From: Synechococcus sp. UW179A
GTDB taxonomy: Bacteria > Cyanobacteriota > Cyanobacteriia > PCC-6307 > Cyanobiaceae
DNA: 64,000 bases
Reading direction: 5' to 3'
Assembly (NCBI RefSeq): GCF_900473965.1
Contig: NZ_UCNJ01000012.1
Coordinates: 248,001-312,000 of the forward strand
Below are positions 55,108-64,000 of this stretch, piece by piece; positions within the stretch are counted from its first letter, which is position 1; every line of letters starts with the position of its first letter. The notes under the pieces are model-generated. The model had not been told where the DNA came from. It searched no databases and worked only from the letters and a program-made list of their open reading frames with translations. The position numbers and the translations under genes were made by a program.

Positions 55108-56256
55108 ATGGCAGGACGTAACTGGCTTGGGACCTTCGGCGGAACCAAATCTTTCAATGCAAATTCAGAACTGGATCGTGGTTACGAAGCCGCGCTTCTG
55201 ATTCAAAGTCTCGAGCTTGAATATTACGGTGACCGCCCAATTCGTCCAGATCTTGAACTCTCCGTCCCAGCAACTGTTCAGGCCACGATCCTTCGTAAGT
55301 TCAGGGCCGCCATTAACGTCTGTCGCTCATCACTCGATAAACTTGAGTATCAACGTGCACAGTTTGACACCCAGGAACTTAGACAGCTTCAACTGATTGA
55401 AAGCGTTGTCAATCGCTATAGCCCCAGGCGTTCAGCATCAGCGCCAACGATCAGTCGAGCACCTGATCCGCTTCCACGCTCCTTACTAGGCATCTTCGAC
55501 ACGTTGCGTCGACAACTCAATCCTGCGGCGGAAGCGACGCTTGTGGCAGGTTTCCGACGTCGCAGGGATTCAACACTGATCTCCCTGAAGGTGCTGCTTC
55601 TGTTGATTCTTGTGCCGTTGTTAGTTCAACAGGTCAGCCGCACTTACATCATCAGCCCAGCGGTTGATCACTTCGCTCCAGATCTTCCTTTTCTGAGCTA
55701 TCCAAAGCCTCAGCTCGAGGAACAGGCCGTTGAAAAACTAAGGGTCTTCAAGGCTGAAATTGAATTTGATGCTCTCCTGCGCGGTGATTCCATTCCAACT
55801 CAGGAGGAACTTCAGCAGAAACTCTCTGCTAAAGCCGAAGAATTAAAAGAAGAGGCTGATTCAGAAAGCACCCATGCAGTGAAAAACGTCTTAGCTGATC
55901 TTGCAGCAACTGTGGCATTCGTTGTTGTTTGTTTGTTCAGTCGCGAAGAGCTGAGAGTGCTGCGTGGATTCTTTGATGAAGCGGTTTACGGACTCAGTGA
56001 TTCAGCCAAGGCTTTTGCCATCATTCTATTCACCGATATTTTTGTTGGGTTCCACAGTCCTGAGGGATGGACGGTTCTTTTGGATGGAATCGCCAATCAC
56101 TTTGGCTTCCCAGCAAGAGAAAATTTCATCCTTCTCTTCATTGCCACGTTCCCAGTCATCCTTGCCACCATTTTCAAGTATTGGATCTTCCGTTATCTCA
56201 ATCGTGTCAGTCCGTCCTCTGTTGCCACACTGCGCGGCATGAACGGAGGTGGTTAA
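55108..56256 (+). CDS. pxcA: Proton extrusion protein PxcA (CotA/CemA family)
   Basis: 382 residues. An N-terminal soluble part (RNWLGTFGGTKSF, RGYEAALLIQSLELEYYGDR) precedes four hydrophobic segments: LKVLLLLILVPLLVQQ; VLADLAATVAFVVVCLF; AKAFAIILFTDIFVGFHSPEG; and the last near FILLFIATFPVILATIFKYW. This is the PxcA topology, linked to light-induced proton efflux and relatives of plastid CemA. It starts 7 bp after the Psb32-like gene and overlaps cobU by 8 bp, so it is part of a transcript through trmL. Confidence 0.93.
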   Translation: MAGRNWLGTFGGTKSFNANSELDRGYEAALLIQSLELEYYGDRPIRPDLELSVPATVQATILRKFRAAINVCRSSLDKLEYQRAQFDTQELRQLQLIESVVNRYSPRRSASAPTISRAPDPLPRSLLGIFDTLRRQLNPAAEATLVAGFRRRRDSTLISLKVLLLLILVPLLVQQVSRTYIISPAVDHFAPDLPFLSYPKPQLEEQAVEKLRVFKAEIEFDALLRGDSIPTQEELQQKLSAKAEELKEEADSESTHAVKNVLADLAATVAFVVVCLFSREELRVLRGFFDEAVYGLSDSAKAFAIILFTDIFVGFHSPEGWTVLLDGIANHFGFPARENFILLFIATFPVILATIFKYWIFRYLNRVSPSSVATLRGMNGGG

Positions 56257-56800
56257 GCCTTTAGATGGACTTGTGCTCGTCACCGGTCCAAGCCGTGGTG
56301 GCAAAAGCCGCTGGGCCGAACATCTCGTTGCTGAACACAGTCCTGTCAGTTACGTAGCGACTTCCGATGCACGACCGGATGACAGTGCATGGCAGCAGAG
56401 AATTCGCCTTCATCGTGAACGGCGACCCTCTGACTGGGAGGTGATTGAAAGTGGAGCTGATCTGTCGATGGCTCTGAACAGCATTCCCACCCATCACACC
56501 GTTTTGGTTGATGCTCTGGGAGCATTTACCGCGTGGCATCTTGAAGCGTCTCCCAATGACTGGGCGCAGCTTGAAGCAGATTTGATCAAAAGCGTTCAGG
56601 AGCGACAACGACCCGTTGTTTTGGTGATTGAGGAGACAGGCTGGGGAGTAGTGCCAGTAACAGCCATTGGCGGACGATTTCGTGATCGTCAAGGCCGGCT
56701 CGCTCAACAACTGGAAACCATCGCCTCCGCAAGTTGGCTCGTTATCCAAGGAAGGGCTCTTGATCTTCATGCCCTTGGATCTGCCGTACCCCAGGAATGA
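56249..56800 (+). CDS. cobU: Adenosylcobinamide kinase / adenosylcobinamide-phosphate guanylyltransferase
   Basis: 183 residues from GTG 56249. P-loop GPSRGGKSRWAE at the N-terminus, then RIRLHRERRPSDWEVIES with the guanylylated histidine, and LVDALGAFTAW. The segment VIEETGWGVVPVTAIGGRFRD is typical. It activates cobinamide in assembly of the lower ligand of cobalamin. It overlaps pxcA by 8 bp and trmL by 4 bp (ATGA), though its function is unrelated to either. Together with cobN and metH it implies corrinoid synthesis and use. Confidence 0.92.
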   Translation: MVKPLDGLVLVTGPSRGGKSRWAEHLVAEHSPVSYVATSDARPDDSAWQQRIRLHRERRPSDWEVIESGADLSMALNSIPTHHTVLVDALGAFTAWHLEASPNDWAQLEADLIKSVQERQRPVVLVIEETGWGVVPVTAIGGRFRDRQGRLAQQLETIASASWLVIQGRALDLHALGSAVPQE

Positions 56801-57291
56801 CTCTGGCTTCCACACCATTGAGGGTTGCGCTGTTTGAACCCAGGATCCCCCCCAACACCGGGAGTATCGCGCGGACATGTGCAGCCTTCGGTTTACCTCT
56901 TGCCTTGATCGAGCCACTCGGTTTTTCGATTGATGACCGCCATCTCAAACGTGCTGGGCTGGATTACTGGCCTTTTGTGGATCTCTCCGTCCACAAGGAT
57001 TTTGACCATTTCCTGAACAGCCTTCCTCAGCCGTCACGGTTGATTGGTTGCAGCCGTCGCGGTGGGCAGACTCTTCAGACCCTCCGTTTTCAACAGGGCG
57101 ATGTTCTCTTGTTCGGACGAGAGGATCTCGGACTACCTGATCCGATCAGGGCTCAGTGCGATCAAATTGCCACCATTCCGATGCCATGCAGCGCGGCGGA
57201 GGATGGCCGTGGAGGTGTTCGCAGTCTGAACCTGTCGGTCGCCTGCGGAATCGTTAGTTATCACGCAGGATGGCAGCTTCAGTTGTGGTAA
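56797..57291 (+). CDS. trmL: tRNA (cytidine/uridine-2'-O-)-methyltransferase TrmL
   Basis: 164 residues, a minimal SPOUT methyltransferase. LRVALFEPRIPPNTGSIARTC at the N-terminus, VLLFGREDLGLPD and VRSLNLSVACGIVSYH at the C-terminal knot are diagnostic. It should modify the wobble base of tRNA-Leu isoacceptors (family knowledge). ATGA overlap with cobU. The next gene is 107 bp downstream. Confidence 0.92.
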   Translation: MTLASTPLRVALFEPRIPPNTGSIARTCAAFGLPLALIEPLGFSIDDRHLKRAGLDYWPFVDLSVHKDFDHFLNSLPQPSRLIGCSRRGGQTLQTLRFQQGDVLLFGREDLGLPDPIRAQCDQIATIPMPCSAAEDGRGGVRSLNLSVACGIVSYHAGWQLQLW

Positions 57292-57398
57292 TTGCAGATC
57301 TGCCACGAAAGCCCTTGCGATGTTGTGTTCCACTCGCTACTTTCAGCCGATCCCGGGTTGTGGCGGCTCCATCGGGAATGACCCTCAAGCATGCCTGA

Positions 57399-58391
57399 AT
57401 GAAGCCCCTCTTCTTAGCTGTTACCGCGATCACTTCCAGCAGTGCGCTGTTCGCGGTTTCACAGCTTTCAGGGTATGCCGACTCCGACCACTACAGCCCA
57501 CAACAGCTCCTCTCCGCTTTGCCCAACGTCAACCCTTTGATTTGGGTTGAGCTTGCAGCAGATAGCGATCTGAGTGTGATTGCCAGAGAGCTTGATCTCT
57601 CTTTAAACGAACTTTCAGAACTGAACGAACAGTCAGCTGGAGCCATTCTTAGAGAAGGTACCTGGCTGGTTCTACCTGAAGCTAGTCGTGGTGATGTTGC
57701 TGACTCATCTCGATTTGTGCCTGGATCACTGCGCACCAACGCCCCTCTCAGTTCGCCACCTACTCCTAAAGACGTCGTCGAGATCAAATCAGATCAATCC
57801 CTGTCGTCTTTCGTCAGGGACCATGGCATCACTCTTCAGCAATTGAGGGATCTAAATCCTGGAGTTCAGCTCTCCAAAATGTTGGTTACAGGTAGCAAAG
57901 TCAGGGTTGCCCAAGCGCGTCCTTTGCTGGGAATGCGTCCTCTGAGATCAGGGGGCGCGAGCTGGCCCGATCTTCCTCGCTTTTCAGGATCTGACGGCTT
58001 TCACGCTTCCCAGACTTTTATCTGGCCTACTAAAGGTGTTTTCACTTCCGGTTATGGATGGAGATGGGGTCGGATGCATAAGGGCATCGATATCGCCAAC
58101 AATGTTGGCACTCCTATTTTTGCTGCCAAGGATGGTTTGATCGCCTTTGCTGGTTGGAGCAGTGGTTACGGCTATCTCGTTGAAATGTCTCACGCCGACG
58201 GTTCGTCCACTCGCTATGCACACAACAGCCGTCTGCTGGTTAGAAAGGGTCAGATGGTCCCGCAGGGCTCCCGTATTTCATTGATGGGGAGCACCGGCCG
58301 TAGTACAGGCCCCCACCTTCATTTTGAAATTCGTCGTCCAGGTGGCGCCGCTCTGGATCCAATGGCCATGCTTCCCGCACGCCGCATCTGA
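57399..58391 (+). CDS. M23 peptidase with LysM-like domains
   Basis: 330 residues, exported (FLAVTAITSSSALFAVSQL). Two LysM-like segments occur: SDLSVIARELDLSLNELSELN and LSSFVRDHGITLQQLRDLNP. The M23 domain starts near residue 200: TSGYGWRWGRMHKGIDIANN with HxxxD, then TRYAHNSRLL and GPHLHFEIRRPGG with HxH. It should cut peptide cross-links of peptidoglycan or act as a regulator of an amidase, as EnvC/NlpD do. It ends 102 bp before a tRNA gene. Confidence 0.9.
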   Translation: MKPLFLAVTAITSSSALFAVSQLSGYADSDHYSPQQLLSALPNVNPLIWVELAADSDLSVIARELDLSLNELSELNEQSAGAILREGTWLVLPEASRGDVADSSRFVPGSLRTNAPLSSPPTPKDVVEIKSDQSLSSFVRDHGITLQQLRDLNPGVQLSKMLVTGSKVRVAQARPLLGMRPLRSGGASWPDLPRFSGSDGFHASQTFIWPTKGVFTSGYGWRWGRMHKGIDIANNVGTPIFAAKDGLIAFAGWSSGYGYLVEMSHADGSSTRYAHNSRLLVRKGQMVPQGSRISLMGSTGRSTGPHLHFEIRRPGGAALDPMAMLPARRI

Positions 58392-58493
58392 ACCCTACAT
58401 CGAACTATTTGTTTTTCTAGAACTTCAAATTAATGCCAATATTACCTATTGAATAATCAACAAGTTGTTCAGTAGATTTGTTTTTAAATGAAT

Positions 58494-58566
58494 GTCAGAG
58501 GAGAGACTTGAACTCTCGACCTCAGGGTTATGAATCCTGTGCTCTAACCAGCTGAGCTACTCTGAC
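58494..58566 (-). tRNA. tRNA-Met (CAU), elongator type
   Basis: On the minus strand the 73-nt sequence folds with a 7-bp acceptor stem (GTCAGAG with CTCTGAC) and a D arm (GCTC/GAGC). The anticodon loop is TTCATAA with CAU, and the T arm is GAGAG TTCAAGT CTCTC. The acceptor ends lack the initiator signature (unpaired first base), so it is the elongator. A CAU anticodon can also belong to tRNA-Ile2, but the body resembles Met. No CCA is encoded. The last anticodon-stem pair is A-C, a mismatch. Confidence 0.93.
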
Positions 58567-58617
58567 GAAAGGCCCTCAGGCCAGTCACCATCATACATCT
58601 TGAGATGTCCTGAAGTA

Positions 58618-58899
58618 CTAGCGCATCTCGATGGCGTTGAGACGTTCTCTGAAGGATTTCGGTGATGGCTGCGCTGTTCCCTCATCATCCGTCAAAGTCA
58701 CATGACCTTCGGGAATCGCATTGGGACGTCGTTGTTGCCTAACTGGTTGGCCACGGTGCGGCCGAGCTTTGAGCAACAGTGCCCTTGTTATTGGATCACG
58801 TTCTAGAGGTTGGCTGCTCAGCTCACTACGCACCTGATTCAGAAGTCGGAAATGACCGGTGCTGCTGAATTTTCGGAGAAGTGCTGGATCCCAGCTCAT
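58618..58899 (-). CDS. Small basic protein of unknown function
   Basis: 93 residues from ATG 58899 (MSWDPALLRKFSSTGHFRLL); an in-frame ATG 15 bp earlier is possible. It is basic and Arg/Gln-rich in the middle (KARPHRGQPVRQQRRPN) and ends with a helix (SFRERLNAIEM). The ordered N-terminus and strong basic charge look like a small nucleic-acid-binding protein, but that is inference. It is next to a tRNA gene. I do not recognise a named family. Confidence 0.72.
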   Translation of the reverse strand: MSWDPALLRKFSSTGHFRLLNQVRSELSSQPLERDPITRALLLKARPHRGQPVRQQRRPNAIPEGHVTLTDDEGTAQPSPKSFRERLNAIEMR

Positions 58900-59066
58900 G
58901 GATGAGTGAATCATCTCTCGATAATAAGAGTTGGGCGTGCTCAGACAGAAGCCCAGTCTTGCCGCAGTCTCTAGGTCAGCCGTGATAACTTGTCGCGAGC
59001 ATTAGGAAGTCGGAACGACTACGACCTAGGCCAGTTCACTTCCTTGCCAAACCTCGCATCACCAAC

Positions 59067-59660
59067 ATGTCTTCGCTGCGCGTGGGCCAAAAGGCCCCCG
59101 ATTTCACTGCAACAGCAGTGGTTGACCAGGAGTTTAAGGAAATTGCTCTCTCGCAGTATCGCGGCAAGTACGTCGTGCTGTTCTTTTATCCGTTGGATTT
59201 CACCTTTGTGTGTCCCACTGAGATCACCGCATTCAGTGATCGCTACTCAGATTTCTCCTCCAAAAACACGGAAGTGCTAGGTGTTTCAGTCGACAGTCAA
59301 TTTAGCCACCTTGCATGGATCCAGAGTCCTAGGAACCAGGGTGGACTTGGTGATATCAATTATCCCCTAGTGGCAGATCTAAAGAAAGAGATTGCCACTG
59401 CCTACAACGTGCTCGATGAAGCCGAAGGTGTAGCACTGCGTGGATTATTCATCATTGATCCAGAGGGTGTGATTATGCATTCAACCATCAACAATCTTCC
59501 TGTTGGCCGAAACGTTGATGAGACTCTGCGTGTTCTTCTGGCCTTCCAGTACGTTCAGTCCAACCCAGATGAGGTTTGCCCTGCAAACTGGACTCCAGGA
59601 GAAAAGACCATGAAGCCTGACCCCGTTGGCAGCAAAGAATTCTTCGCTGCGATCAACTGA
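59067..59660 (+). CDS. 2-Cys peroxiredoxin
   Basis: 197-residue thioredoxin-dependent peroxidase, typical Prx1/AhpC group. The peroxidatic cysteine is in [13 protein letters not shown] near residue 50, and the resolving cysteine in DEVCPANW near residue 170. [10 protein letters not shown] and the C-terminal YF-like helix region (SKEFFAAIN) are typical of sensitive eukaryote-like Prx. It begins at ATG 59067 and has a strong terminator right after its stop. Divergent from the small basic gene. Confidence 0.96.
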   Translation: MSSLRVGQKAPDFTATAVVDQEFKEIALSQYRGKYVVLFFYPLDFTFVCPTEITAFSDRYSDFSSKNTEVLGVSVDSQFSHLAWIQSPRNQGGLGDINYPLVADLKKEIATAYNVLDEAEGVALRGLFIIDPEGVIMHSTINNLPVGRNVDETLRVLLAFQYVQSNPDEVCPANWTPGEKTMKPDPVGSKEFFAAIN

Positions 59661-59686
59661 ATTCACACAATACCCTTTGATGTCTT

Positions 59687-59714
59687 AAAGGTCCGCTTAA
59701 AGCGGACCTTTTTT
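59687..59714 (+). terminator. Rho-independent terminator after the peroxiredoxin gene
   Basis: AAAGGTCCGCTT and its complement AAGCGGACCTTTTTT form a 10-bp or longer hairpin with a two-to-four-base loop and a run of T. It also touches the stop of the convergent UPF0182 gene (59713), so it may terminate both genes. Confidence 0.9.
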
Positions 59715-62523
59715 ATGGTATTTCGTCTCCTTCCTGCCTTTGCTTATCGAGGAGTGACTGCAAGCCATTATCCAAATCAGCAGCCATTGCGACGCGGCGT
59801 CCATCGCTTACCACGATTCTGGTCAGTGTCGGCAGCCCTCCCTGCTGAGCTCGTAGATAAATCGGTTCCACGTACAAAAGCGAATCACCAACAGGAACAA
59901 CCAGTAGATTTCCTTGCACAACTTGCGAGCCTGCCCGATCCCAGAGAGCGAATTGTTGACTGATTTCAGGATTTTGATTGATCAGTGCTTGAACCTGTTC
60001 GGGACCAAAAATTGGAACATCGCTAGGGAATCGAAGGAGAGTAAGTTCTCCATAATGCTCACCATCATTGCGTGCAGCTAACCAGGCTGACAGATTGGGA
60101 CGTGCTAGTGGAGTGAGAGGTTGAAGCAAAAGAAACTCTGAATTCTGACTCGATTTGATTTGAGCAGTGATTCGGTACGGAGCTACAGGAATCTGATTTT
60201 TTCCGTACAACTCCATCGGTACTTGCCAGACATCGTCTCCGCTGTAAAAAATTCGAGGATTTGTAACGTGGTAACGAAGTAGTTGCTGCACTTGCAATTC
60301 AAACTGTGCTTTAGGGACCATCATGTGTCGTCTCAGGTTGCTAGGCATCTCTTCCAGAGATTCAAACAGCGAAGGGAAAACCTTTGCCCAACCTTGAATG
60401 ATTGGATCATTCGGTTCATTGATATAAAGATGAACTTTGCCGTTATAGGCATCAACCACTGCTTTGACGGAATTGCGGAGATACCGCAAAGGTCGACCAT
60501 CAGGAAGCGTTGCTGCGTAGGGAACTGTTCTAGATGAAGTGAACCCATCAACAATCCAGTATTGGTGTTGGTTTTGCTGATAGCTACTGGATGCATCATC
60601 AATGGGAACGGAGACAAGATAAGGGTCTCCCATTAGATCAAGAAATGGTGCAAGAGTTTTGACTCTTGCTTTGACATCACGACGCAGGAGTAATCGAGAC
60701 TCAGTTGTTAGAGCTCCCGTATTTAGAAAGCGAGGATCAGCAAGATACGTTGCAGCGGTAATTCTTTGCCATAGATGCTCAAGCGAAACACCGGCTGAGC
60801 CTGAGTAATGGTTGTAGGTATTGTCATCACCCTCGGGGTAATCAAATTCCTCGATGCGTGTTGGTGCTACTGCATAGGGCGAATGGAGTGCTCCAAAGTA
60901 AAGTGCGGCTCGGCCTATCGGTACTTCACGCTCAACATCTTCCTTGGTAATACCCAGCGACTCATTTCCTTGAATTTGTGTGGATTGCCCCAGGTCGCTG
61001 ATGAAGTAAGCCGGGAGACCATCAGGTTCACTTGTATTAACAGGATTCAGTGTGAAGCCAAAACCATGAGTGAACACAAAATGACGATTCTGCCAAGTTC
61101 GCGAACGCTTAGGAAGTGAAGCTTGATCCAATTCGCGTGCTGAAATAATCACCTGTTGATTTTCATTGCTTTCTTCATTGAGCGGATACCGATCAACGGA
61201 GGCATTCGCGAATTGGTAGTAAACCCTTAGTTGCTGCAGCTGACGATTGGTGTCCAGCATTGGTTGACTGTCCCAGAGCCTGATGTTTTGCAGCGTGCTT
61301 GCTCCTTTGACCAGGTCCTGCTCACTGATCTCTTGAGTTGGCGTGCTGCCCCGGGCCCTGATGGAATCCAGTTGATAGGCCTGACGTGTTGCAGAGATTG
61401 AGCGACTGATATAAGGAGTTTCGATTTGTAGTTCTTTTGGCCGGACGACTATCCACTGAACAATTGGAGAAAGCAGCAGTTCCGCGAGGACGGCGACTAA
61501 AGCAAGTGTGAACAGTGCTGTTCTCAGCCGTCGTCGCGGTTGTTGTCTTGCTCCCGGCCATGGCAGGAATGTGCAGGCCATCAGCACCAGCAGAAGCGCC
61601 ACGCACTGACGCAAAGGCAGCCGCAAATGGATATCAAGCCAGCCTGCACCAGCAACCAATCCGCTCTGGGTCCAGAGCAGTTGATGACGTACAAGCCATG
61701 TGAGTGCAGCCAGCACAAGCAGCAGCAGGGCTAGTGCAGGTCGTAACAACGCTCGTTCCTGTTTGTTCCAGCCTGGAAAGCCCCAGTCACTCAGGCAGGG
61801 AGAGCGGGTCAAGCGAGCCCAGGCCGAGGTGCTTAGGGTCAGCAGGATCTGCAGCAACAACAGCTCAAGGAGCAGCGCGATTGCTGAAAAGCGACCTAAT
61901 CCGAAACTGAGATCTGCGCCCAGCAGTGGATCCATCGTTCCTGCATCAGGGATTGTGATGGCTAGTGCCCAGAGGCCCCAGCTGCGACCCGCCACAACAC
62001 AGATGCAAAGGCTTCCGTAAAGGAAGGAGAGGTTGATGCGTCCCCTGCGTCCAAGGCCAATCGTGATCAGCAGGATCAGCAGAACGCTGATGATTAGAAC
62101 GGTCCATTCCGGTTGAAACGGAACACTCCACCAGTGGGCTAAGAGAAAAGGCTGCTTCCAAGCCAGCCAGGCAAGCCGAGTTGTGATGCCAAGAACGCTC
62201 AGAAGGACTGTCAGGCAGGCGAGCAATGAAATGGAATAGACGCCCCCTCGCAATGCGGGGATCTCACCACGTGGTGTAGGGACATAGGCCAGCATCCATC
62301 GGTGTCGCCACCAGGCGGAGATCAGCACCAGCAACAGCGCAAAACCAGCTCCGAGGATTTGAAAGCCGAGTCGCTCGACGTAGATCCCCTCGTGCCCGAA
62401 CTGGGAAAACCACGACCACTCAACCTGAAGCCTGGCGAACAGCCAGAAAGCTGGAAACACCAGCAGCAGCCACGCCGCTGATGGACGCAATAGGGAGGAA
62501 AGTCCCCGTTTGAGCAGGCTCAA
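59713..62523 (-). CDS. UPF0182 family membrane protein
   Basis: 936 residues. The first 330 residues hold seven or more hydrophobic segments (starting [17 protein letters not shown]). The remaining 600 form a large outer domain with [36 protein letters not shown] and [21 protein letters not shown]. This is UPF0182 (COG1615), found in actinobacteria and cyanobacteria; function unknown. It starts with TTG 62523, four-base overlap with the ftsH stop (TTGA), so it is translated after ftsH. No other start is available near the signal. Confidence 0.88.
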   Translation of the reverse strand: MSLLKRGLSSLLRPSAAWLLLVFPAFWLFARLQVEWSWFSQFGHEGIYVERLGFQILGAGFALLLVLISAWWRHRWMLAYVPTPRGEIPALRGGVYSISLLACLTVLLSVLGITTRLAWLAWKQPFLLAHWWSVPFQPEWTVLIISVLLILLITIGLGRRGRINLSFLYGSLCICVVAGRSWGLWALAITIPDAGTMDPLLGADLSFGLGRFSAIALLLELLLLQILLTLSTSAWARLTRSPCLSDWGFPGWNKQERALLRPALALLLLVLAALTWLVRHQLLWTQSGLVAGAGWLDIHLRLPLRQCVALLLVLMACTFLPWPGARQQPRRRLRTALFTLALVAVLAELLLSPIVQWIVVRPKELQIETPYISRSISATRQAYQLDSIRARGSTPTQEISEQDLVKGASTLQNIRLWDSQPMLDTNRQLQQLRVYYQFANASVDRYPLNEESNENQQVIISARELDQASLPKRSRTWQNRHFVFTHGFGFTLNPVNTSEPDGLPAYFISDLGQSTQIQGNESLGITKEDVEREVPIGRAALYFGALHSPYAVAPTRIEEFDYPEGDDNTYNHYSGSAGVSLEHLWQRITAATYLADPRFLNTGALTTESRLLLRRDVKARVKTLAPFLDLMGDPYLVSVPIDDASSSYQQNQHQYWIVDGFTSSRTVPYAATLPDGRPLRYLRNSVKAVVDAYNGKVHLYINEPNDPIIQGWAKVFPSLFESLEEMPSNLRRHMMVPKAQFELQVQQLLRYHVTNPRIFYSGDDVWQVPMELYGKNQIPVAPYRITAQIKSSQNSEFLLLQPLTPLARPNLSAWLAARNDGEHYGELTLLRFPSDVPIFGPEQVQALINQNPEISQQFALWDRAGSQVVQGNLLVVPVGDSLLYVEPIYLRAQQGGLPTLTRIVVSDGRRVAMAADLDNGLQSLLDKQRQEGDEIP

Positions 62524-64000
62524 GCCCCAGCCGGCAACTGATCCAGGCTAGAGCTCCTGGTGGGTACGTCGATACCTGCAAGAACGTGAAAACGATCAGA
62601 CTGCAAGGTCTCTTCCTCAATGAGTGCCTCGACAAGACGATCCATCAGCTGCCTCCTTGATTTGAGTAGGTCAATGGCCTGCTGCAGTGCTTCTTGAGCC
62701 AAGGCACGCACGCGACGATCAATTTCTCGACCGGTGCTTTCGGCATAGGACTGCCTGGTGTTGACCAGATCTCGTCCAAGGAAAACTTCCTGATCTTGGC
62801 CTTCAAGAGCAACGGGGCCCAGATCAGAAAATCCGAAACGCGTCACCATTTCTCTCGCAAGCTGGGACACCATCTGGAGATCGCCGCTGGCTCCCTGTGT
62901 TACTTCAGAGTCTCCGAAAACCACAATCTCTGCTGCACGACCCCCTAAGGCCGTCACCAGTCGTGCTCTCAGATAGGCACGTGTCACGAGGCCGGAGTCA
63001 ATGATTTCCTCGTCAGGAAAGAAACGGGTGAACCCTCCCACACCACCACTGCGTGGCAGCAAAGTAACTTTGTCGACCGGGTCGGCATGGGGAGTCAATG
63101 CCGCCACCAATGCATGGCCGATTTCGTGATAAGCGATCAAACGCTTCTTTGCTCCGTCTTGGAGTGGGGCTGCAGTGAGGCCCATGGTGATGCGCTCCAG
63201 TGCTTCCTCAAGTTCTTTGTTTCCGAGAAACGATGCTTCATGTCGCGCGGTGAGAATGGCTGCTTCGTTGAGAAGATTTGCCAGATCTGCGCCTGAAAAG
63301 CCAGGTGTTCTGCTTGCCCAGTCAGCGAGGGAAACCTCATCTGACAAGGGTCGTGTTCTTGCATGAACAGCGAGTATCGATTCGCGACCGCGGCGATCGG
63401 GAAGACCTACCTGAATGCGTCGGTCGAACCGTCCTGGACGCATCAGTGCCGTGTCCAGAACATCAGGACGGTTCGTAGCTGCTAGGAGGATGACCCCGGA
63501 GTTATCGGCGAATCCATCCATTTCGGTCAGCAACTGATTCAGTGTTTGCTCCCGTTCATCGTTTCCACCACCAATGCCCGCACCTCTTTGGCGACCGACA
63601 GCGTCGATTTCATCGATAAACACGATGCAGGGAGCTTTTTCCTTGGCCTTTCGGAATAGATCTCTCACCCTGCTGGCTCCGACCCCTACAAACAATTCAA
63701 CGAATTCAGAGGCTGCGATAGAGAAAAAGGGAACACCGGCTTCACCTGCGATCGCTTTGGCAAGAAGAGTTTTTCCGGTTCCGGGAGGGCCGATCAACAG
63801 AACACCTCGAGGTATTCGGGCTCCAAGCTTGATGAAGGTCTCCGGCTGTTTCAGAAAGGTGACTACTTCCTGCAGCTCTTCTTTGGCCTCACCGATCCCT
63901 GCGACGTCTTCAAAGCGAACCGTAATTTCATCCTGAGGGCTGGTTCTCGCCTGGCTACGTCCAAACCCCATCGCCTTGTTGGCAGCCTGCGCAGAACGTC
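62520..64000 (-). CDS. ftsH: ATP-dependent zinc metalloprotease FtsH family, 5' end missing
   Basis: The C-terminal 490 residues of an FtsH protease, running off the right edge. The AAA+ module has Walker [14 protein letters not shown], Walker [15 protein letters not shown] and the arginine finger [11 protein letters not shown]. The zinc site HEIGH is in [15 protein letters not shown], and the third ligand is in [10 protein letters not shown]. Membrane segments lie outside the window. It may be an FtsH of the thylakoid or cytoplasmic membrane; the subgroup cannot be told. The stop overlaps the UPF0182 TTG start. Confidence 0.95.
   Translation of the reverse strand, partial: RSAQAANKAMGFGRSQARTSPQDEITVRFEDVAGIGEAKEELQEVVTFLKQPETFIKLGARIPRGVLLIGPPGTGKTLLAKAIAGEAGVPFFSIAASEFVELFVGVGASRVRDLFRKAKEKAPCIVFIDEIDAVGRQRGAGIGGGNDEREQTLNQLLTEMDGFADNSGVILLAATNRPDVLDTALMRPGRFDRRIQVGLPDRRGRESILAVHARTRPLSDEVSLADWASRTPGFSGADLANLLNEAAILTARHEASFLGNKELEEALERITMGLTAAPLQDGAKKRLIAYHEIGHALVAALTPHADPVDKVTLLPRSGGVGGFTRFFPDEEIIDSGLVTRAYLRARLVTALGGRAAEIVVFGDSEVTQGASGDLQMVSQLAREMVTRFGFSDLGPVALEGQDQEVFLGRDLVNTRQSYAESTGREIDRRVRALAQEALQQAIDLLKSRRQLMDRLVEALIEEETLQSDRFHVLAGIDVPTRSSSLDQLPAGA

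Noticed and set aside
62490-62515. GGAGGAAAGTCC resembling the conserved RNase P RNA segment
   Set aside because: It lies inside the coding start of the UPF0182 gene, reads as protein with a normal N-terminus, and no other RNase P RNA elements are near.
1-64000. CRISPR arrays, insertion sequences, prophage or att sites
   Set aside because: No regularly spaced repeats, transposase, integrase or tRNA-associated direct repeats were seen. The tRNA-Met gene has no adjacent integrase or visible duplicated end.

Overview
The window is a stretch of the core chromosome of a phycobilisome-containing marine Synechococcus or a close picocyanobacterial relative. The evidence is an apcD gene (allophycocyanin-B), ycf35, pxcA, a Psb32/TPM protein, a cytochrome b6f CCB-type assembly factor, hemJ, DUF3370 and DUF1995 genes, cobalamin-dependent metH with cobN and cobU, compact gene packing and moderate GC. 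I see no insertion sequence, prophage, integrase, CRISPR array, rRNA operon or toxin-antitoxin pair. Both ends cut genes: ribBA on the left (its 3' end is missing) and an ftsH-family gene on the right (its 5' end is missing).

Layout. 1-7.2 kb: ribBA (-), argC (+), purN (-), ycf35, an M61-PDZ peptidase, a cell-wall amidase and a convergent lysozyme-like secreted protein. 7.2-13.1 kb: pgi, leuS (-), hfq (-), then an AT-rich pocket of small orphan genes. 13.1-19.4 kb: dapF, a cysteine desulfurase, DUF1995, DUF4330 and dacB, facing a DivIVA-like coiled-coil gene coupled to coaD. 19.4-25.1 kb: uvrC, a small secreted protein, a photolyase-family gene, hemJ, a PHP phosphoesterase and an unknown protein. 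25.1-33.9 kb: cobN (-), ilvE, metH and small genes. 33.9-40.9 kb: DUF2237, an SDR, SpoIID-like, Ap4A phosphorylase, an alternative sigma factor, DUF3370 and a ribbon-helix-helix/J-domain fusion. 40.9-41.6 kb: the largest gap, without a convincing gene. 41.6-52.1 kb: apcD (-), an rRNA uracil methyltransferase, pheT (-), rpmG-rpsR-RNase II, an FAD oxidoreductase (-) and metG. 52.1-58.4 kb: lptC, CCB-like (-), TerB-like, Psb32-like, pxcA, cobU, trmL and an M23 peptidase. 58.5-64 kb: tRNA-Met(CAU), a small unknown gene, a 2-Cys peroxiredoxin with a strong terminator, UPF0182 and ftsH.

Functional themes. The genes are mostly housekeeping: translation (leuS, metG, pheT, rpmG, rpsR, rlmD-like, trmL, tRNA-Met), cell-wall construction and turnover (dapF, dacB, amidase, lysozyme-like, SpoIID-like, M23), cofactor synthesis (ribBA, coaD, hemJ, cobN, cobU), and photosynthesis or stress functions (apcD, pxcA, Psb32-like, CCB-like, peroxiredoxin, FtsH, photolyase). 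cobN, cobU and metH show that the cell both makes and uses a cobalamin.

I found no clear multi-gene undescribed system. The observations most worth a second look are: a photolyase of the FeS-BCP type that lacks the canonical iron-sulfur cysteine pair and loop; an RNase II gene whose conserved N-terminus has no ATG/GTG/TTG start and probably starts at CTG; an RHH-J-domain fusion; the AT-rich pocket between hfq and dapF; and the structured 680-bp gap beside apcD. All family assignments come from reading the sequence; no database search was run.
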